Part shown: piece after piece, positions 12,016 to 27,800 of the stretch | How positions within the stretch are numbered: position 1 is the stretch's first letter | Layout of the letters: each line of letters begins with the position of its first letter | NCBI GenBank assembly: GCA_947561585.1 | Contig: CANNZV010000941.1 | Location: 62,001-126,000, forward strand | Source of the DNA: Caprella mutica | Lineage: Eukaryota > Arthropoda > Malacostraca > Amphipoda > Caprellidae | Direction of reading: 5' to 3' | DNA: 64,000 bases | The notes under the pieces: model-generated | The model's input: only the letters and a program-made list of their open reading frames with translations | Told to the model about the DNA's origin: nothing | Databases searched by the model: none | Translations under genes and position numbers: made by a program

Positions 12016-15000
12016 GCATCTGATATATCTCTTGCTTCAGATATATCTCTTGCTACAGATATATCTCTTGCTTCAGATATATCTCTTGCATCTGATATAT
12101 CTCTTGCTTCAGATATATCTCTTGCTTCAGATATATCTCTTGCATCTGATATATCTCTTGCTTCTGATATATCTCTTGCATCTGATATATCTCTTGCTTC
12201 TGATGTATCTCTTGCATCTGATATATCTCTTGCTTCTGATATATCTCTATCATCTGATATATCTCTTGCATCTGATGTAGCTCTTGCTTCAGATATATCT
12301 CTTACTCCAGATATATCTCTTGCATCAGATATATCTCTTGCTTCTGATATATCTCTTGCATCAGATGTATCTCTTGCTTCTGATATATCTCTTGCTTCTG
12401 ATATATCTCTTGTATTAGATATATCTCTTGCTTCTGATATATCTCTTGCATCAGATATATCTCTTGCTCCAGATATATCTCTTGCATCACACATATCTCT
12501 TGCTTCTGATATATCTCTTGCATCTGATATATCTCTTGCTTCAGATATATCTCTTGATACAGATATATCTCTTGCATCAGATATATCTCTTGTATCTGAT
12601 ATATCTCTTGCTTCAGATATATCTCTTGCTACAGATATATCTCTTGCATCACACATATCTCTTGCTTCTGATATATCTCTTGCATCTGATATATCTCTTG
12701 CTTCAGATATATCTCTTGCTACAGATATATCTCTTGCTACAGATATATCTCTTGCATCAGATATATCTCTTGCTTCAGATATATCTTTTTCATCTGATAT
12801 ATCACTTGCTTCAGATATATCTCTTGCTTCTGATATATCTCTTGCATCTGATATATCTCTTGCTTCTGATGTATCTCTTGCATCTGATATATCTCTTGCT
12901 TCAGATATATCTCTTGCTCCAGATATATCTCTCTCTCTAGATATATCTCTTGCATCAGATATATCTCTTGCTTCTGATATATATCTTGCATCAGATATAT
13001 CTCTTGCTCCAGATATATCTCTTGCATCACACATATCTCTTGCTTCTGATATATTTCTTGCATCTGATATATCTCTTGCTTCAGATATATCTCTTGCTCC
13101 AGATATATCTCTCTCTCTAGATATATCTCTTGCATCAGATATATCTCTTGCTTCTGATATATATCTTGCATCAGATATATCTCTTGCTCCAGATATATCT
13201 CTTGCATCACACATATCTCTTGCATCTGATATATCTCTTGCTTCAGATATATCTCTTGCATCAGATATATCTCTTGTATCTGATATATCTCTTGCTTCAG
13301 ATATATCTCTTGCTTCAGATATATCTCTTGCTACAGATATATCTCTTGCATCACACATATCTCTTGCTTCTGATATATCTCTTGCATCTGATATATCTCT
13401 TGCTTCAGATATATCTCTTGCTACAGATATATCTCTTGCTACAGATATATCTCTTGCATCAGATATATCTCTTGCTTCAGATATATCTCTTTCATCTGAT
13501 ATATCACTTGCTTCAGATATATCTCTTGCTTCTGATATATCTCTTACATCTGATATATCTCTTGCTTCTGATGTATCTCTTGCATCTGATATATCTCTTG
13601 CATCAGATATATCTCTTGCTCCAGATATATCTCTCTCTCTAGATATATCTCTTGCATCAGATATATCTCTTGCTTCTGATATATATCTTGCTCCAGATAT
13701 ATCTCTTGCATCACATATATCTCTTGCTTTTGATATATCTCTTGCATCTGATATATATCTTGCTCCAGATATATATCTTGCTTCGGATATATCTCTTGCT
13801 TCAGATATATATCTTGCTTCTGATATATCTCTTGCATCTGTTATATCTCTTGCATCTGATATATCTCTTGCTTCAGATATATCTCTTGCATCTGATATAT
13901 CTCTTGCTTCAGATATATCTCTTGCTACAGATATATCTCTTGCTCCAGATATATCTCTTGCATCTCTTATATCTCTTGCTTCAGATAAATCTCTTGCATC
14001 TTATATATCTCTTGCTTCAGATATATCTCTTGCATCTGATATATCTCTTGCATCTGTTATATCTCTTGCATCTGATATATCTCTTGCATCTCATATATCT
14101 CTTGCTTCAGATATATCTCTTGCATCTGATATACCTATCTCTTGCATCTGTTATATCTCTTGCATCTGATATATCTCTTACTTCAGATATATCTCTTGCA
14201 TCTGATATATCTCTTGCTTCAGATATATCTCTTGCATCTGATATATCTCTTGCATCTGTTATATCTCATGCATCTGATATATCTCTTGCTTCAGATATAT
14301 CTCTTGCTTCAGATATATCTCTTGCATCTGATATATCTCTTGCTACAGATATATCTCATGCTTCAGATATATCTCTTGCATCTGATATATCTCTTGCTTC
14401 AGATATATCTCTTGCTTCAGATATATCTCTTGCATCTGATATATCTCTTGCTTCTGATATATCTCTTGCATCTGATATATCTCTTGCTTCTGATGTATCT
14501 CTTGCATCTGATATATCTCTTGCTTCTGATATATCTCTATCATCTGATATATCTCTTGCTTCAGATATATCTCTTGCTACAGATATATCTCTTGCTCCAG
14601 ATATATCTCTTGCTCCAGATATATCTCTTGCATCACACATATCTTTGCTTCTGATATATCTCTTGCATCTGATATATCTCTTGCTTCAGATATATCTCTT
14701 GCTTCAGATATATCTCTTGCATCTGATATATCTCTTGCTACAGATATATCTCATGCTTCAGATATATCTCTTGCATCTGATATATCTCTTGCTTCAGATA
14801 TATCTCTTGCTTCTGATATATCTCTTGCATCTGATATATCTCTTGCTTCTGATGTATCTCTTGCATCTGATATATCTCTTGCTTCTGATATATCTCTTGC
14901 ATCTGATATATCTCTTGCTTCAGATATATCTCTTGCTACAGATATATCTCTTGCTCCAGATATATCTCTTGCATCAGATATATCTCTTGCTTCTGATATA

Positions 15001-15312
15001 TCTCTTGCATCTGGTAAATCTCTTGCTTCTGATATATCTCTTGCTTCTGATGTATCTCTTGCATCTGATATATCTCTTGCTTCTGATATATCTCTATCAT
15101 CTGATATATCTCTTGCTTCAGATATATCTCTTGCTACAGATATATCTCTTGCTCCAGATATATCTCTTGCTCCAGATTTATCTCTTGCATCTGATGTAGC
15201 TCTTGCTTCAGATATATCTCTTACTCCAGATATATCTCTTGCATCAGATATATCTCTTGCTTCTGATATATCTCTTGCATCAGATATATCTCTTGCTTCT
15301 GATATATCTCTT
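12016..15312. repeat. Higher-order satellite block A, copy 2
   Basis: Direct tandem partner of the preceding block, nearly identical over about 3.26 kb. The copies are contiguous, as expected from unequal exchange. Around 14655-14760 copy 2 carries extra units absent from copy 1, which explains the change in offset. Confidence 0.85.
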
Positions 15313-16790
15313 GCTTCTGATATATCTCTTGTATTAGATATATCTCTTGCTTCTGATATATCTCTTGCATCAGATATATCTCTTGCTCCAGATATATCTC
15401 TTGCATCACACATATCTCTTGCTTCTGATATATCTCTTGCATCTGATATATCTCTTGCTTCAGATATATCTCTTGCTACAGATATATCTCTTGCATCAGA
15501 TATATCTCTTGCATCTGATATATCTCTTGCTTCAGATATATCTCTTGCTACAGATATATCTCTTGCATCACACATATCTCTTGCTTCTGATATATCTCTT
15601 GCATCTGATATATCTCTTGCTTCAGATATATCTCTTGCTACAGATATATCTCTTGCTACAGATATATCTCTTGCATCAGATATATCTCTTGCTCCAGATA
15701 TATCTCTTTCATCTGATATATCTCTTGCTTCAGATATATCTCTTGCTTCTGATATATCTCTTGCATCTGATATATCTCTTGCTTCTGATGTATCTCTTGC
15801 ATCTGATATATCTCTTGCTTCAGATATATCTCTTGCTCCAGATATATATCTCTCTCTAGATATATCTCTTGCATCAGATATATCTCTTGCTTCTGATATA
15901 TATCTTGCTCCAGATATATCTCTTGCATCACATATATCTCTTGCTTTTGATATATCTCTTGCATCTGATATATCTCTTGCTCCAGATATATATCTTGCTT
16001 CGGATATATCTCTTGCTTCAGATATATATCTTGCTTCTGATATATATCTCTTGCATCTGTTATATCTCTTGCATCTGATATATCTCTTGCTTCAGATTGT
16101 ATATCTCTTGCATCTCATATATCTCTTGCTTCAGATGAATCTCTTGCATCTCATATATCTCTTGCTTCAGATATATCTCTTGCATCTGATATATCTCTTG
16201 CATCTGTTATATCTCTTGCATCTGATATATCTCTTGCATCTCATATATCTCTTGCTTCAGATATATCTCTTGCATCTGATATATCTCTTGCATCTGTTAT
16301 ATCTCTTGCATCTGATATATCTCTTACTTCAGATATATCTCTTGCATCTGATATATCTCTTGCTTCAGATATATCTCTTGCATCTGATATATCTCTTGCA
16401 TCTGTTATATCTCATGCATCTGATATATCTCTTGCTTCAGATATATCTCTTGCTTCAGATATATCTCTTGCATCTGATATATCTCTTGCTACAGATATAT
16501 CTCTTGCTTCAGATATATCTCTTGCATCTGATATATCTCTTGCTTCAGATATATCTCTTGCTTCAGATATATCTCTTGCATCTGATATATCTCTTGCTTC
16601 TGATATATCTCTTGCATCTGATATATCTCTTGCTTCTGATGTATCTCTTGCATCTGATATATCTCTTGCTTCTGATATATCTCTATCATCTGATATATCT
16701 CTTGCTTCAGATATATCTCTTGCTACAGATATATCTCTTGCTCCAGATATATCTATTGCTCCAGATATATCTCTTGCTCCAGATATATCT
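14800..16790. repeat. Higher-order block B, first copy (about 2 kb)
   Basis: Matches 18085-20075 at an offset of 3285 bp, and the latter matches about 25230-27220 at 7145 bp. Shared anchors are the CT-rich TATATATCTCTCTCTAGA unit (15843, 19128, 26273) and the TATATATCTCTTGCATCTG irregular unit near 16041, 19326 and 26471. This places the block three times in the array. Confidence 0.75.
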
Positions 16791-17749
16791 CTTGCATCTG
16801 ATATATCTCTTGCTTCTGATATATCTCTTGCATCTGATATATCTCTTGCTACAGATATATCTCTTGCATCAGATATATCTCTTGCTTCAGATATATCTCT
16901 TTCATCTGATATATCTCTTGCTTCAGATATATATCTTGCTTCTGATATATCTCTTGCATCTGATATATCTCTTGCTTCTGATGTATCTCTTGCATCTGAT
17001 ATATCTCTTGCTTCTGATATATCTCTTGCATCTGATATATCTCTTGCTTCAGATATATCTCTTGCTACAGATATATCTCTTGCTCCAGATATATCTCTTG
17101 CATCAGATATATCTCTTGCTTCTGATATATCTCTTGCATCTGGTAAATCTATTGTTTCTGATATATCTCTTGCATCTGATATATCTCTTGCTTCAGATAT
17201 ATCTTTTGCTCCAGATATATCTCTCTCTCTCTAGATATATCTCTTGCATCAGATATATCTCTTGCTTCTGATATATATCTTGCTCCAGATATATCTCTTG
17301 CATCACATATATCTCTTGCTCCAGATATATATCTTGCTTCGGATATATCTCTTGCTTCAGATATATATCTTGCTTCTGATATATCACTTGCATCTGTTAT
17401 ATCTCTTGCATCTGATATATCTCTTGCTTCAGATTGTATATCCCTTGCATCTCATATATCTCTTGCTTCAGATAAATCTCTTGCATCTCATATATCTCTT
17501 GCTTCAGGTATATCTCTTGCATCTGATATATCTCTTGCATCTGTTATATCTCTTGCATCTGATATATCTCTTGCATCTGTTATATCTCATGCATCTGATA
17601 TATCTCTTGCTTCAGATATATCTCTTGCTTCAGATATATCTCTTGCATCTGATATATCTCTTGCTACAGATATATCTCATGCTTCAGATATATCTCTTGC
17701 ATCTGATATATCTCTTGCTTCAGATATATCTCTTGCTTCAGATATATCT

Positions 17750-20700
17750 CTTGCATCTGATATATCTCTTGCTTCTGATATATCTCTTGCATCTGATATA
17801 TCTCTTGCTTCTGATGTATCTCTTGCATCTGATATATCTCTTGCTTCTGATATATCTCTATCATCTGATATATCTCTTGCTTCAGATATATCTCTTGCTA
17901 CAGATATATCTCTTGCTCCAGATATATCTCTTGCTCCAGATATATCTCTTGCATCACACATATCTTTGCTTCTGATATATCTCTTGCATCTGATATATCT
18001 CTTGCTACAGATATATCTCTTGCATCAGATATATCTCTTGCTTCAGATATATCTCTTTCATCTGATATATCTCTTGCTTCAGATATATCTCTTGCTTCTG
18101 ATATATCTCTTGCATCTGATATATCTCTTGCTTCTGATGTATCTCTTGCATCTGATATATCTCTTGCTTCTGATATATCTCTTGCATCTGATATATCTCT
18201 TGCTTCAGATATATCTCTTGCTACAGATATATCTCTTGCTCCAGATATATCTCTTGCATCAGATATATCTCTTGCTTCTGATATATCTCTTGCATCTGGT
18301 AAATCTCTTGCTTCTGATATATCTCTTGCTTCTGATGTATCTCTTGCATCTGATATATCTCTTGCTTCTGATATATCTCTATCATCTGATACATCTCTTG
18401 CTTCAGATATATCTCTTGCTACAGATATATCTCTTGCTCCAGATATATCTCTTGTTCCAGATTTATCTCTTGCATCTGATGTAGCTCTTGCTTCAGATAT
18501 ATCTCTTACTCCAGATATATCTCTTGCATCAGATATATCTCTTGCTTCTGATATATCTCTTGCATCAGATATATCTCTTGCTTCTGATATATCTCTTGCT
18601 TCTGATATATCTCTTGTATTAGATATATCTCTTGCTTCTGATATATCTCTTGCATCAGATATATCTCTTGCTCCAGATATATCTCTTGCATCACACATAT
18701 CTCTTGCTTCTGATATATCTCTTGCATCTGATATATCTCTTGCTTCAGATATATCTCTTGCTACAGATATATCTCTTGCATCAGATATATCTCTTGCATC
18801 TGATATATCTCTTGCTTCAGATATATCTCTTGCTACAGATATATCTCTTGCATCACACATATCTCTTGCTTCTGATATATCTCTTGCATCTGATATATCT
18901 CTTGCTTCAGATATATCTCTTGCTACAGATATATCTCTTGCTACAGATATATCTCTTGCATCAGATATATCTCTTGCTCCAGATATATCTCTTTCATCTG
19001 ATATATCTCTTGCTTCAGATATATCTCTTGCTTCTGATATATCTCTTGCATCTGATATATCTCTTGCTTCTGATGTATCTCTTGCATCTGATATATCTCT
19101 TGCTTCAGATATATCTCTTGCTCCAGATATATATCTCTCTCTAGATATATCTCTTGCATCAGATATATCTCTTGCTTCTGATATATATCTTGCTCCAGAT
19201 ATATCTCTTGCATCACATATATCTCTTGCTTTTGATATATCTCTTGCATCTGATATATCTCTTGCTCCAGATATATATCTTGCTTCGGATATATCTCTTG
19301 CTTCAGATATATATCTTGCTTCTGATATATATCTCTTGCATCTGTTATATCTCTTGCATCTGATATATCTCTTGCTTCAGATTGTATATCTCTTGCATCT
19401 CATATATCTCTTGCTTCAGATGAATCTCTTGCATCTCATATATCTCTTGCTTCAGATATATCTCTTGCATCTGATATATCTCTTGCATCTGTTATATCTC
19501 TTGCATCTGATATATCTCTTGCATCTCATATATCTCTTGCTTCAGATATATCTCTTGCATCTGATATATCTCTTGCATCTGTTATATCTCTTGCATCTGA
19601 TATATCTCTTACTTCAGATATATCTCTTGCATCTGATATATCTCTTGCTTCAGATATATCTCTTGCATCTGATATATCTCTTGCATCTGTTATATCTCAT
19701 GCATCTGATATATCTCTTGCTTCAGATATATCTCTTGCTTCAGATATATCTCTTGCATCTGATATATCTCTTGCTACAGATATATCTCTTGCTTCAGATA
19801 TATCTCTTGCATCTGATATATCTCTTGCTTCAGATATATCTCTTGCTTCAGATATATCTCTTGCATCTGATATATCTCTTGCTTCTGATATATCTCTTGC
19901 ATCTGATATATCTCTTGCTTCTGATGTATCTCTTGCATCTGATATATCTCTTGCTTCTGATATATCTCTATCATCTGATATATCTCTTGCTTCAGATATA
20001 TCTCTTGCTACAGATATATCTCTTGCTCCAGATATATCTATTGCTCCAGATATATCTCTTGCTCCAGATATATCTCTTGCATCTGATGTAGCTCTTGCTT
20101 CATATATATCTCCTACTCCAGATATATCTCTTGCTCCAGATATATCTCTTGCATCACACATATCTCTTGCTTCTGATATATCTCTTGCATCTGATATATC
20201 TCTTGCTACAGATATATCTCTTGCATCAGATATATCTCTTGCTTCAGATATATCTCTTTCATCTGATATATCTCTTGCTTCAGATATATCTCTTGCTTCT
20301 GATATATCTCTTGCATCTGATATATCTCTTGCTTCTGATGTATCTCTTGCATCTGATATATCTCTTGCTTCTGATATATCTCTTGCATCTGATATATCTC
20401 TTGCTTCAGATATATCTCTTGCTACAGATATATCTCTTGCTCCAGATATATCTCTTGCATCAGATATATCTCTTGCTTCTGATATATCTCTTGCATCTGG
20501 TAAATCTATTGCTTCTGATATATCTCTTGCATCTGATATATCTCTTGCTTCAGATATATCTTTTGCTCCAGATATATATCTCTCTCTCTAGATATATCTC
20601 TTGCTTCAGATATATCTCTTGCTTCTGATATATATCTTGCTCCAGATATATCTCTTGCATCACATATATCTCTTGCTCCAGAAATATATCTTGCTTCGGA

Positions 20701-23700
20701 TATATCTCTTGCTTCAGATATATATCTTGCTTCTGATATATCACTTGCATCTGTTATATCTCTTGCATCTGATATATCTCTTGCTTCAGATTGTATATCC
20801 CTTGCATCTCATATATCTCTTGCTTCAGATAAATCTCTTGCATCTCATATATCTCTTGCTTCAGGTATATCTCTTGCATCTGATATATCTCTTGCATCTG
20901 TTATATCTCTTGCATCTGATATATCTCTTGCTTCAGATATATCTCTTGCATCTGATATATCTCTTGTTTCAGATATATCTCTTGCATCTGATATATCTCT
21001 TGCATCTGTTATATCTCATGCATCTGATATATCTCTTGCTTCAGATATATCTCTTGCTTCAGATATATCTCTTGCATCTGATATGTCTCTTGCATCTGAG
21101 ATATCTCTTGCTCCAGATTCTTGCATCTGATATATCTCTTCCTTCAGATATATCTCTTGCATATGATATATCTCTTGCATCTGATATATCTCTTGCTTCT
21201 GATATATCTCTTGCATATGATATATCTCTTGCTCCAAATATATATCTTGCTTCGGATATATCTCTTGCTTCAGATATATATCTTGCTTCTGATGTATCTC
21301 TTGCATCTGTTATATCTCTTGCTTCTGTTATATCTCTTGCATCTGATATATTTCTTGTTACAGATAAATCTCTTGCATCTGATATATCTCTTGCTTCTGA
21401 TATATCTCTTGCATCAGATATATCTCTTGCTTCTGATATATCTCTTGCTTCTGATATATCTCTTGCATCTGATATATCTCTTGCTTCAGATATATCTTTT
21501 GCTCCAGATATATCTCTCTCTCTAGATATATCTCTTGCATCAGATATATCTCTTGCTTCTGATATATATCTTGCTCCAGATATATCTCTTGCATCACATA
21601 TATCTCTTGCTTTTGATATATCTCTTGCATCTGATATATCTCTTGCTCCAGATATATATCTTGCTTCGGATATATCTCTTGCTTCAGACATATATCTTGC
21701 TTCTGATATATCTCTTGCATCTGTTATATCTCTTGCATCTGATATATCTCTTGCTTCAGATTGTATATCTCTTGCATCTCATATATCTCTTGCTTCAGAT
21801 AAATCTCTTGCATCTCATATATCTCTTGCTTCAGATATATCTCTTGCATCTGATATATCTCTTGCATCTGTTATATCTCTTGCATCTGATATATCTCTTG
21901 CTTCAGATATATCTCTTGCATCTGATATATCTCTTGTTTCAGATATATCTCTTGCATCTGATATATCTCTTGCATCTGTTATATCTCATGCATCTGATAT
22001 ATCTCTTGCTTCAGATATATCTCTTGCTTCAGATATATCTCTTGCATCTGATATATCTCTTGCTACAGATATATCTCTTGCTTCAGATATATCTCTTGCA
22101 TCTGATATATCTCTTGCTTCAGATATATCTCTTGCTTCAGATATATCTCTTGCATCTGATAAATCTCTTGCTTCTGATATATCTCTTGCATCTGATATAT
22201 CTCTTGCTTCTGATGTATCTCTTGCATCTGATATATCTCTTGCTTCTGATATATCTCTATCATCTGATATATCTCTTGCTTCAGATATATCTCTTGCTAC
22301 AGATATATCTCTTGCTCCAGATATATCTATTGCTCCAGATATATATCTTGCTCCAGATATATCTCTTGCATCCGATGTAGCTCTTGCTTCATATATATCT
22401 CCTACTCCAGATATATCTCTTGCTCCAGATATATCTCTTGCATCACACATATCTCTTGCTTCTGATATATCTCTTGCATCTGATATATCTCTTGCTACAG
22501 ATATATCTCTTGCATCAGATATATCTCTTGCTTCAGATATATCTCTTTCATCTGATATATCTCTTGCTTCAGATATATCTCTTGCTTCTGATATATCTCT
22601 TGCATCTGATATATCTCTTGCTTCTGATGTATCTCTTGCATCTGATATATCTCTTGCTTCTGATATATCTCTTGCATCTGATATATCTCTTGCTTCAGAT
22701 ATATCTCTTGCTACAGATATATCTCTTGCTCCAGATATATCTCTTGCATCAGATATATCTCTTGCTTCTGATATATCTCTTGCATCTGGTAAATCTATTG
22801 TTTCTGATATATCTCTTGCATCTGATATATCTCTTGCTTCAGATATATCTTTTGCTCCAGATATATCTCTCTCTCTCTAGATATATCTCTTGCATCAGAT
22901 ATATCTCTTGCTTCTGATATATATCTTGCTCCAGATATATCTCTTGCATCACATATATCTCTTGCTCCAGATATATATCTTGCTTCGGATATATCTCTTG
23001 CTTCAGATATATATCTTGCTTCTGATATATCACTTGCATCTGTTATATCTCTTGCATCTGATATATCTCTTGCTCCAGATTGTATATCCCTTGCATCTCA
23101 TATATCTCTTGCTTCAGATAAATCTCTTGCATCTCATATATCTCTTGCTTCAGGTATATCTCTTGCATCTGATATATCTCTTGCATCTGTTATATCTCTT
23201 GCATCTGATATATCTCTTGCTTCAGATATATCTCTTGCATCTGATATATCTCTTGTTTCAGATATATCTCTTGCATCTGATATATCTCTTGCATCTGTTA
23301 TATCTCATGCATCTGATATATCTCTTGCTTCAGATATATCTCTTGCTTCAGATATATCTCTTGCATCTGATATGTCTCTTGCATCTGAGATATCTCTTGC
23401 TCCAGATATATCTCTTGCATCTGATATATCTCTTCCTTCAGATATATCTCTTGCATATGATATATCTCTTGCATCTGATATATCTCTTGCTTCTGATATA
23501 TCTCTTGCATATGATATATCTCTTGCTCCAAATATATATCTTGCTTCGGATATATCTCTTGCTTCAGATATATATCTTGCTTCTGATGTATCTCTTGCAT
23601 CTGTTATATCTCTTGCTTCTGTTATATCTCTTGCATCTGATATATTTCTTGCTTCTGATATATCTCTATCATCTGATATATCTCTTGCTTCAGATATATC

Positions 23701-24876
23701 TCTTGCTACAGATATATCTCTTGCTCCAGATATATCTATTGCTCCAGATATATCTCTTGCTCCAGATATATCTCTTGCATCTGATGTAGCTCTTGCTTCA
23801 TATATATCTCCTACTCCAGATATATCTCTTGCTCCAGATATATCTCTTGCATCACACATATCTCTTGCTTCTGATATATCTCTTGCATCTGATATATCTC
23901 TTGCTACAGATATATCTCTTGCATCAGATATATCTCTTGCTTCAGATATATCTCTTTCATCTGATATATCTCTTGCTTCAGATATATCTCTTGCTTCTGA
24001 TATATCTCTTGCATCTGATATATCTCTTGCTTCTGATGTATCTCTTGCATCTGATATATCTCTTGCTTCTGATATATCTCTTGCATCTGATATATCTCTT
24101 GCTTCAGATATATCTCTTGCTACAGATATATCTCTTCCTCCAGATATATCTCTTGCATCAGATATATCTCTTGCTTCTGATATATCTCTTGCATCTGGTA
24201 AATCTATTGTTTCTGATATATCTCTTGCATCTGATATATCTCTTGCTTCAGATATATCTTTTGCTCCAGATATATCTCTCTCTCTATAGATATATCTCTT
24301 GCATCAGATATATCTCTTGCTTCTGATATATATCTTGCTCCAGATATATCTCTTGCATCACATATATCTCTTGCTCCAGATATATATCTTGCTTCGGATA
24401 TATCTCTTGCTTCAGATATATATCTTGCTTCTGATATATCACTTGCATCTGTTATATCTCTTGCATCTGATATATCTCTTGCTTCAGATTGTATATCCCT
24501 TGCATCTCATATATCTCTTGCTTCAGATAAATCTCTTGCATCTCATATATCTCTTGCTTCAGGTATATCTCTTGCATCTGATATATCTCTTGCATCTGTT
24601 ATATCTCTTGCATCTGATATATCTCTTGCTTCAGATATATCTCTTGCATCTGATATATCTCTTGTTTCAGATATATCTCTTGCATCTGATATATCTCTTG
24701 CATCTGTTATATCTCATGCATCTGATATATCTCTTGCTTCAGATATATCTCTTGCTTCAGATATATCTCTTGCATCTGATATGTCACTTGCATCTGAGAT
24801 ATCTCTTGCTCCAGATATATCTCTTGCATCTGATATATCTCTTCCTTCAGATATATCTCTTGCTTCAGATATATCT
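17750..24876. repeat. Higher-order satellite block C, copy 1 (about 7.13 kb)
   Basis: Aligns with 24877-32025. The offset is 7127 at the left, 7145 after an extra 18-bp unit in copy 2 (a duplicated CTATCATCTGATATAT unit near 25505-25530), 7150 after a 5-base deletion in copy 1 near 21118, and 7151 after a 1-base insertion in copy 2 at about 29284. The order of TCTAGA, GATTGTATATC and GATGTAGC landmarks is the same throughout. Confidence 0.85.
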
Positions 24877-27800
24877 CTTGCATCTGATATATCTCTTGCT
24901 TCTGATATATCTCTTGCATCTGATATATCTCTTGCTTCTGATGTATCTCTTGCATCTGATATATCTCTTGCTTCTGATATATCTCTATCATCTGATATAT
25001 CTCTTGCTTCAGATATATCTCTTGCTACAGATATATCTCTTGCTCCAGATATATCTCTTGCTCCAGATATATCTCTTGCATCACACATATCTTTGCTTCT
25101 GATATATCTCTTGCATCTGATATATCTCTTGCTACAGATATATCTCTTGCATCAGATATATCTCTTGCTTCAGATATATCTCTTTCATCTGATATATCTC
25201 TTGCTTCAGATATATCTCTTGCTTCTGATATATCTCTTGCATCTGATATATCTCTTGCTTCTGATGTATCTCTTGCATCTGATATATCTCTTGCTTCTGA
25301 TATATCTCTTGCATCTGATATATCTCTTGCTTCAGATATATCTCTTGCTACAGATATATCTCTTGCTCCAGATATATCTCTTGCATCAGATATATCTCTT
25401 GCTTCTGATATATCTCTTGCATCTGGTAAATCTCTTGCTTCTGATATATCTCTTGCTTCTGATGTATCTCTTGCATCTGATATATCTCTTGCTTCTGATA
25501 TATCTCTATCATCTGATATATCTCTATCATCTGATATATCTCTTGCTTCAGATATATCTCTTGCTACAGATATATCTCTTGCTCCAGATATATCTCTTGC
25601 TCCAGATTTATCTCTTGCATCTGATGTAGCTCTTGCTTCAGATATATCTCTTACTCCAGATATATCTCTTGCATCAGATATATCTCTTGCTTCTGATATA
25701 TCTCTTGCATCAGGTATATCTCTTGCTTCTGATATATCTCTTGCTTCTGATATATCTCTTGTATTAGATATATCTCTTGCTTCTGATATATCTCTTGCAT
25801 CAGATATATCTCTTGCTCCAGATATATCTCTTGCATCACACATATCTCTTGCTTCTGATATATCTCTTGCATCTGATATATCTCTTGCTTCAGATATATC
25901 TCTTGCTACAGATATATCTCTTGCATCAGATATATCTCTTGCATCTGATATATCTCTTGCTTCAGATATATCTCTTGCTACAGATATATCTCTTGCATCA
26001 CACATATCTCTTGCTTCTGATATATCTCTTGCATCTGATATATCTCTTGCTTCAGATATATCTCTTGCTACAGATATATCTCTTGCTACAGATATATCTC
26101 TTGCATCAGATATATCTCTTGCTCCAGATATATCTCTTTCATCTGATATATCTCTTGCTTCAGATATATCTCTTGCTTCTGATATATCTCTTGCATCTGA
26201 TATATCTCTTGCTTCTGATGTATCTCTTGCATCTGATATATCTCTTGCTTCAGATATATCTCTTGCTCCAGATATATATCTCTCTCTAGATATATCTCTT
26301 GCATCAGATATATCTCTTGCTTCTGATATATATCTTGCTCCAGATATATCTCTTGCATCACATATATCTCTTGCTTTTGATATATCTCTTGCATCTGATA
26401 TATCTCTTGCTCCAGATATATATCTTGCTTCGGATATATCTCTTGCTTCAGATATATATCTTGCTTCTGATATATATCTCTTGCATCTGTTATATCTCTT
26501 GCATCTGATATATCTCTTGCTTCAGATTGTATATCTCTTGCATCTCATATATCTCTTGCTTCAGATGAATCTCTTGCATCTCATATATCTCTTGCTTCAG
26601 ATATATCTCTTGCATCTGATATATCTCTTGCATCTGTTATATCTCTTGCATCTGATATATCTCTTGCATCTCATATATCTCTTGCTTCAGATATATCTCT
26701 TGCATCTGATATATCTCTTGCATCTGTTATATCTCTTGCATCTGATATATCTCTTACTTCAGATATATCTCTTGCATCTGATATATCTCTTGCTTCAGAT
26801 ATATCTCTTGCATCTGATATATCTCTTGCATCTGTTATATCTCATGCATCTGATATATCTCTTGCTTCAGATATATCTCTTGCTTCAGATATATCTCTTG
26901 CATCTGATATATCTCTTGCTACAGATATATCTCTTGCTTCAGATATATCTCTTGCATCTGATATATCTCTTGCTTCAGATATATCTCTTGCTTCAGATAT
27001 ATCTCTTGCATCTGATAAATCTCTTGCTTCTGATATATCTCTTGCATCTGATATATCTCTTGCTTCTGATGTATCTCTTGCATCTGATATATCTCTTGCT
27101 TCTGATATATCTCTATCATCTGATATATCTCTTGCTTCAGATATATCTCTTGCTACAGATATATCTCTTGCTCCAGATATATCTATTGCTCCAGATATAT
27201 CTCTTGCTCCAGATATATCTCTTGCATCTGATGTAGCTCTTGCTTCATATATATCTCCTACTCCAGATATATCTCTTGCTCCAGATATATCTCTTGCATC
27301 ACACATATCTCTTGCTTCTGATATATCTCTTGCATCTGATATATCTCTTGCTACAGATATATCTCTTGCATCAGATATATCTCTTGCTTCAGATATATCT
27401 CTTTCATCTGATATATCTCTTGCTTCAGATATATCTCTTGCTTCTGATATATCTCTTGCATCTGATATATCTCTTGCTTCTGATGTATCTCTTGCATCTG
27501 ATATATCTCTTGCTTCTGATATATCTCTTGCATCTGATATATCTCTTGCTTCAGATATATCTCTTGCTACAGATATATCTCTTGCTCCAGATATATCTCT
27601 TGCATCAGATATATCTCTTGCTTCTGATATATCTCTTGCATCTGGTAAATCTATTGTTTCTGATATATCTCTTGCATCTGATATATCTCTTGCTTCAGAT
27701 ATATCTTTTGCTCCAGATATATCTCTCTCTCTCTAGATATATCTCTTGCATCAGATATATCTCTTGCTTCTGATATATATCTTGCTCCAGATATATCTCT

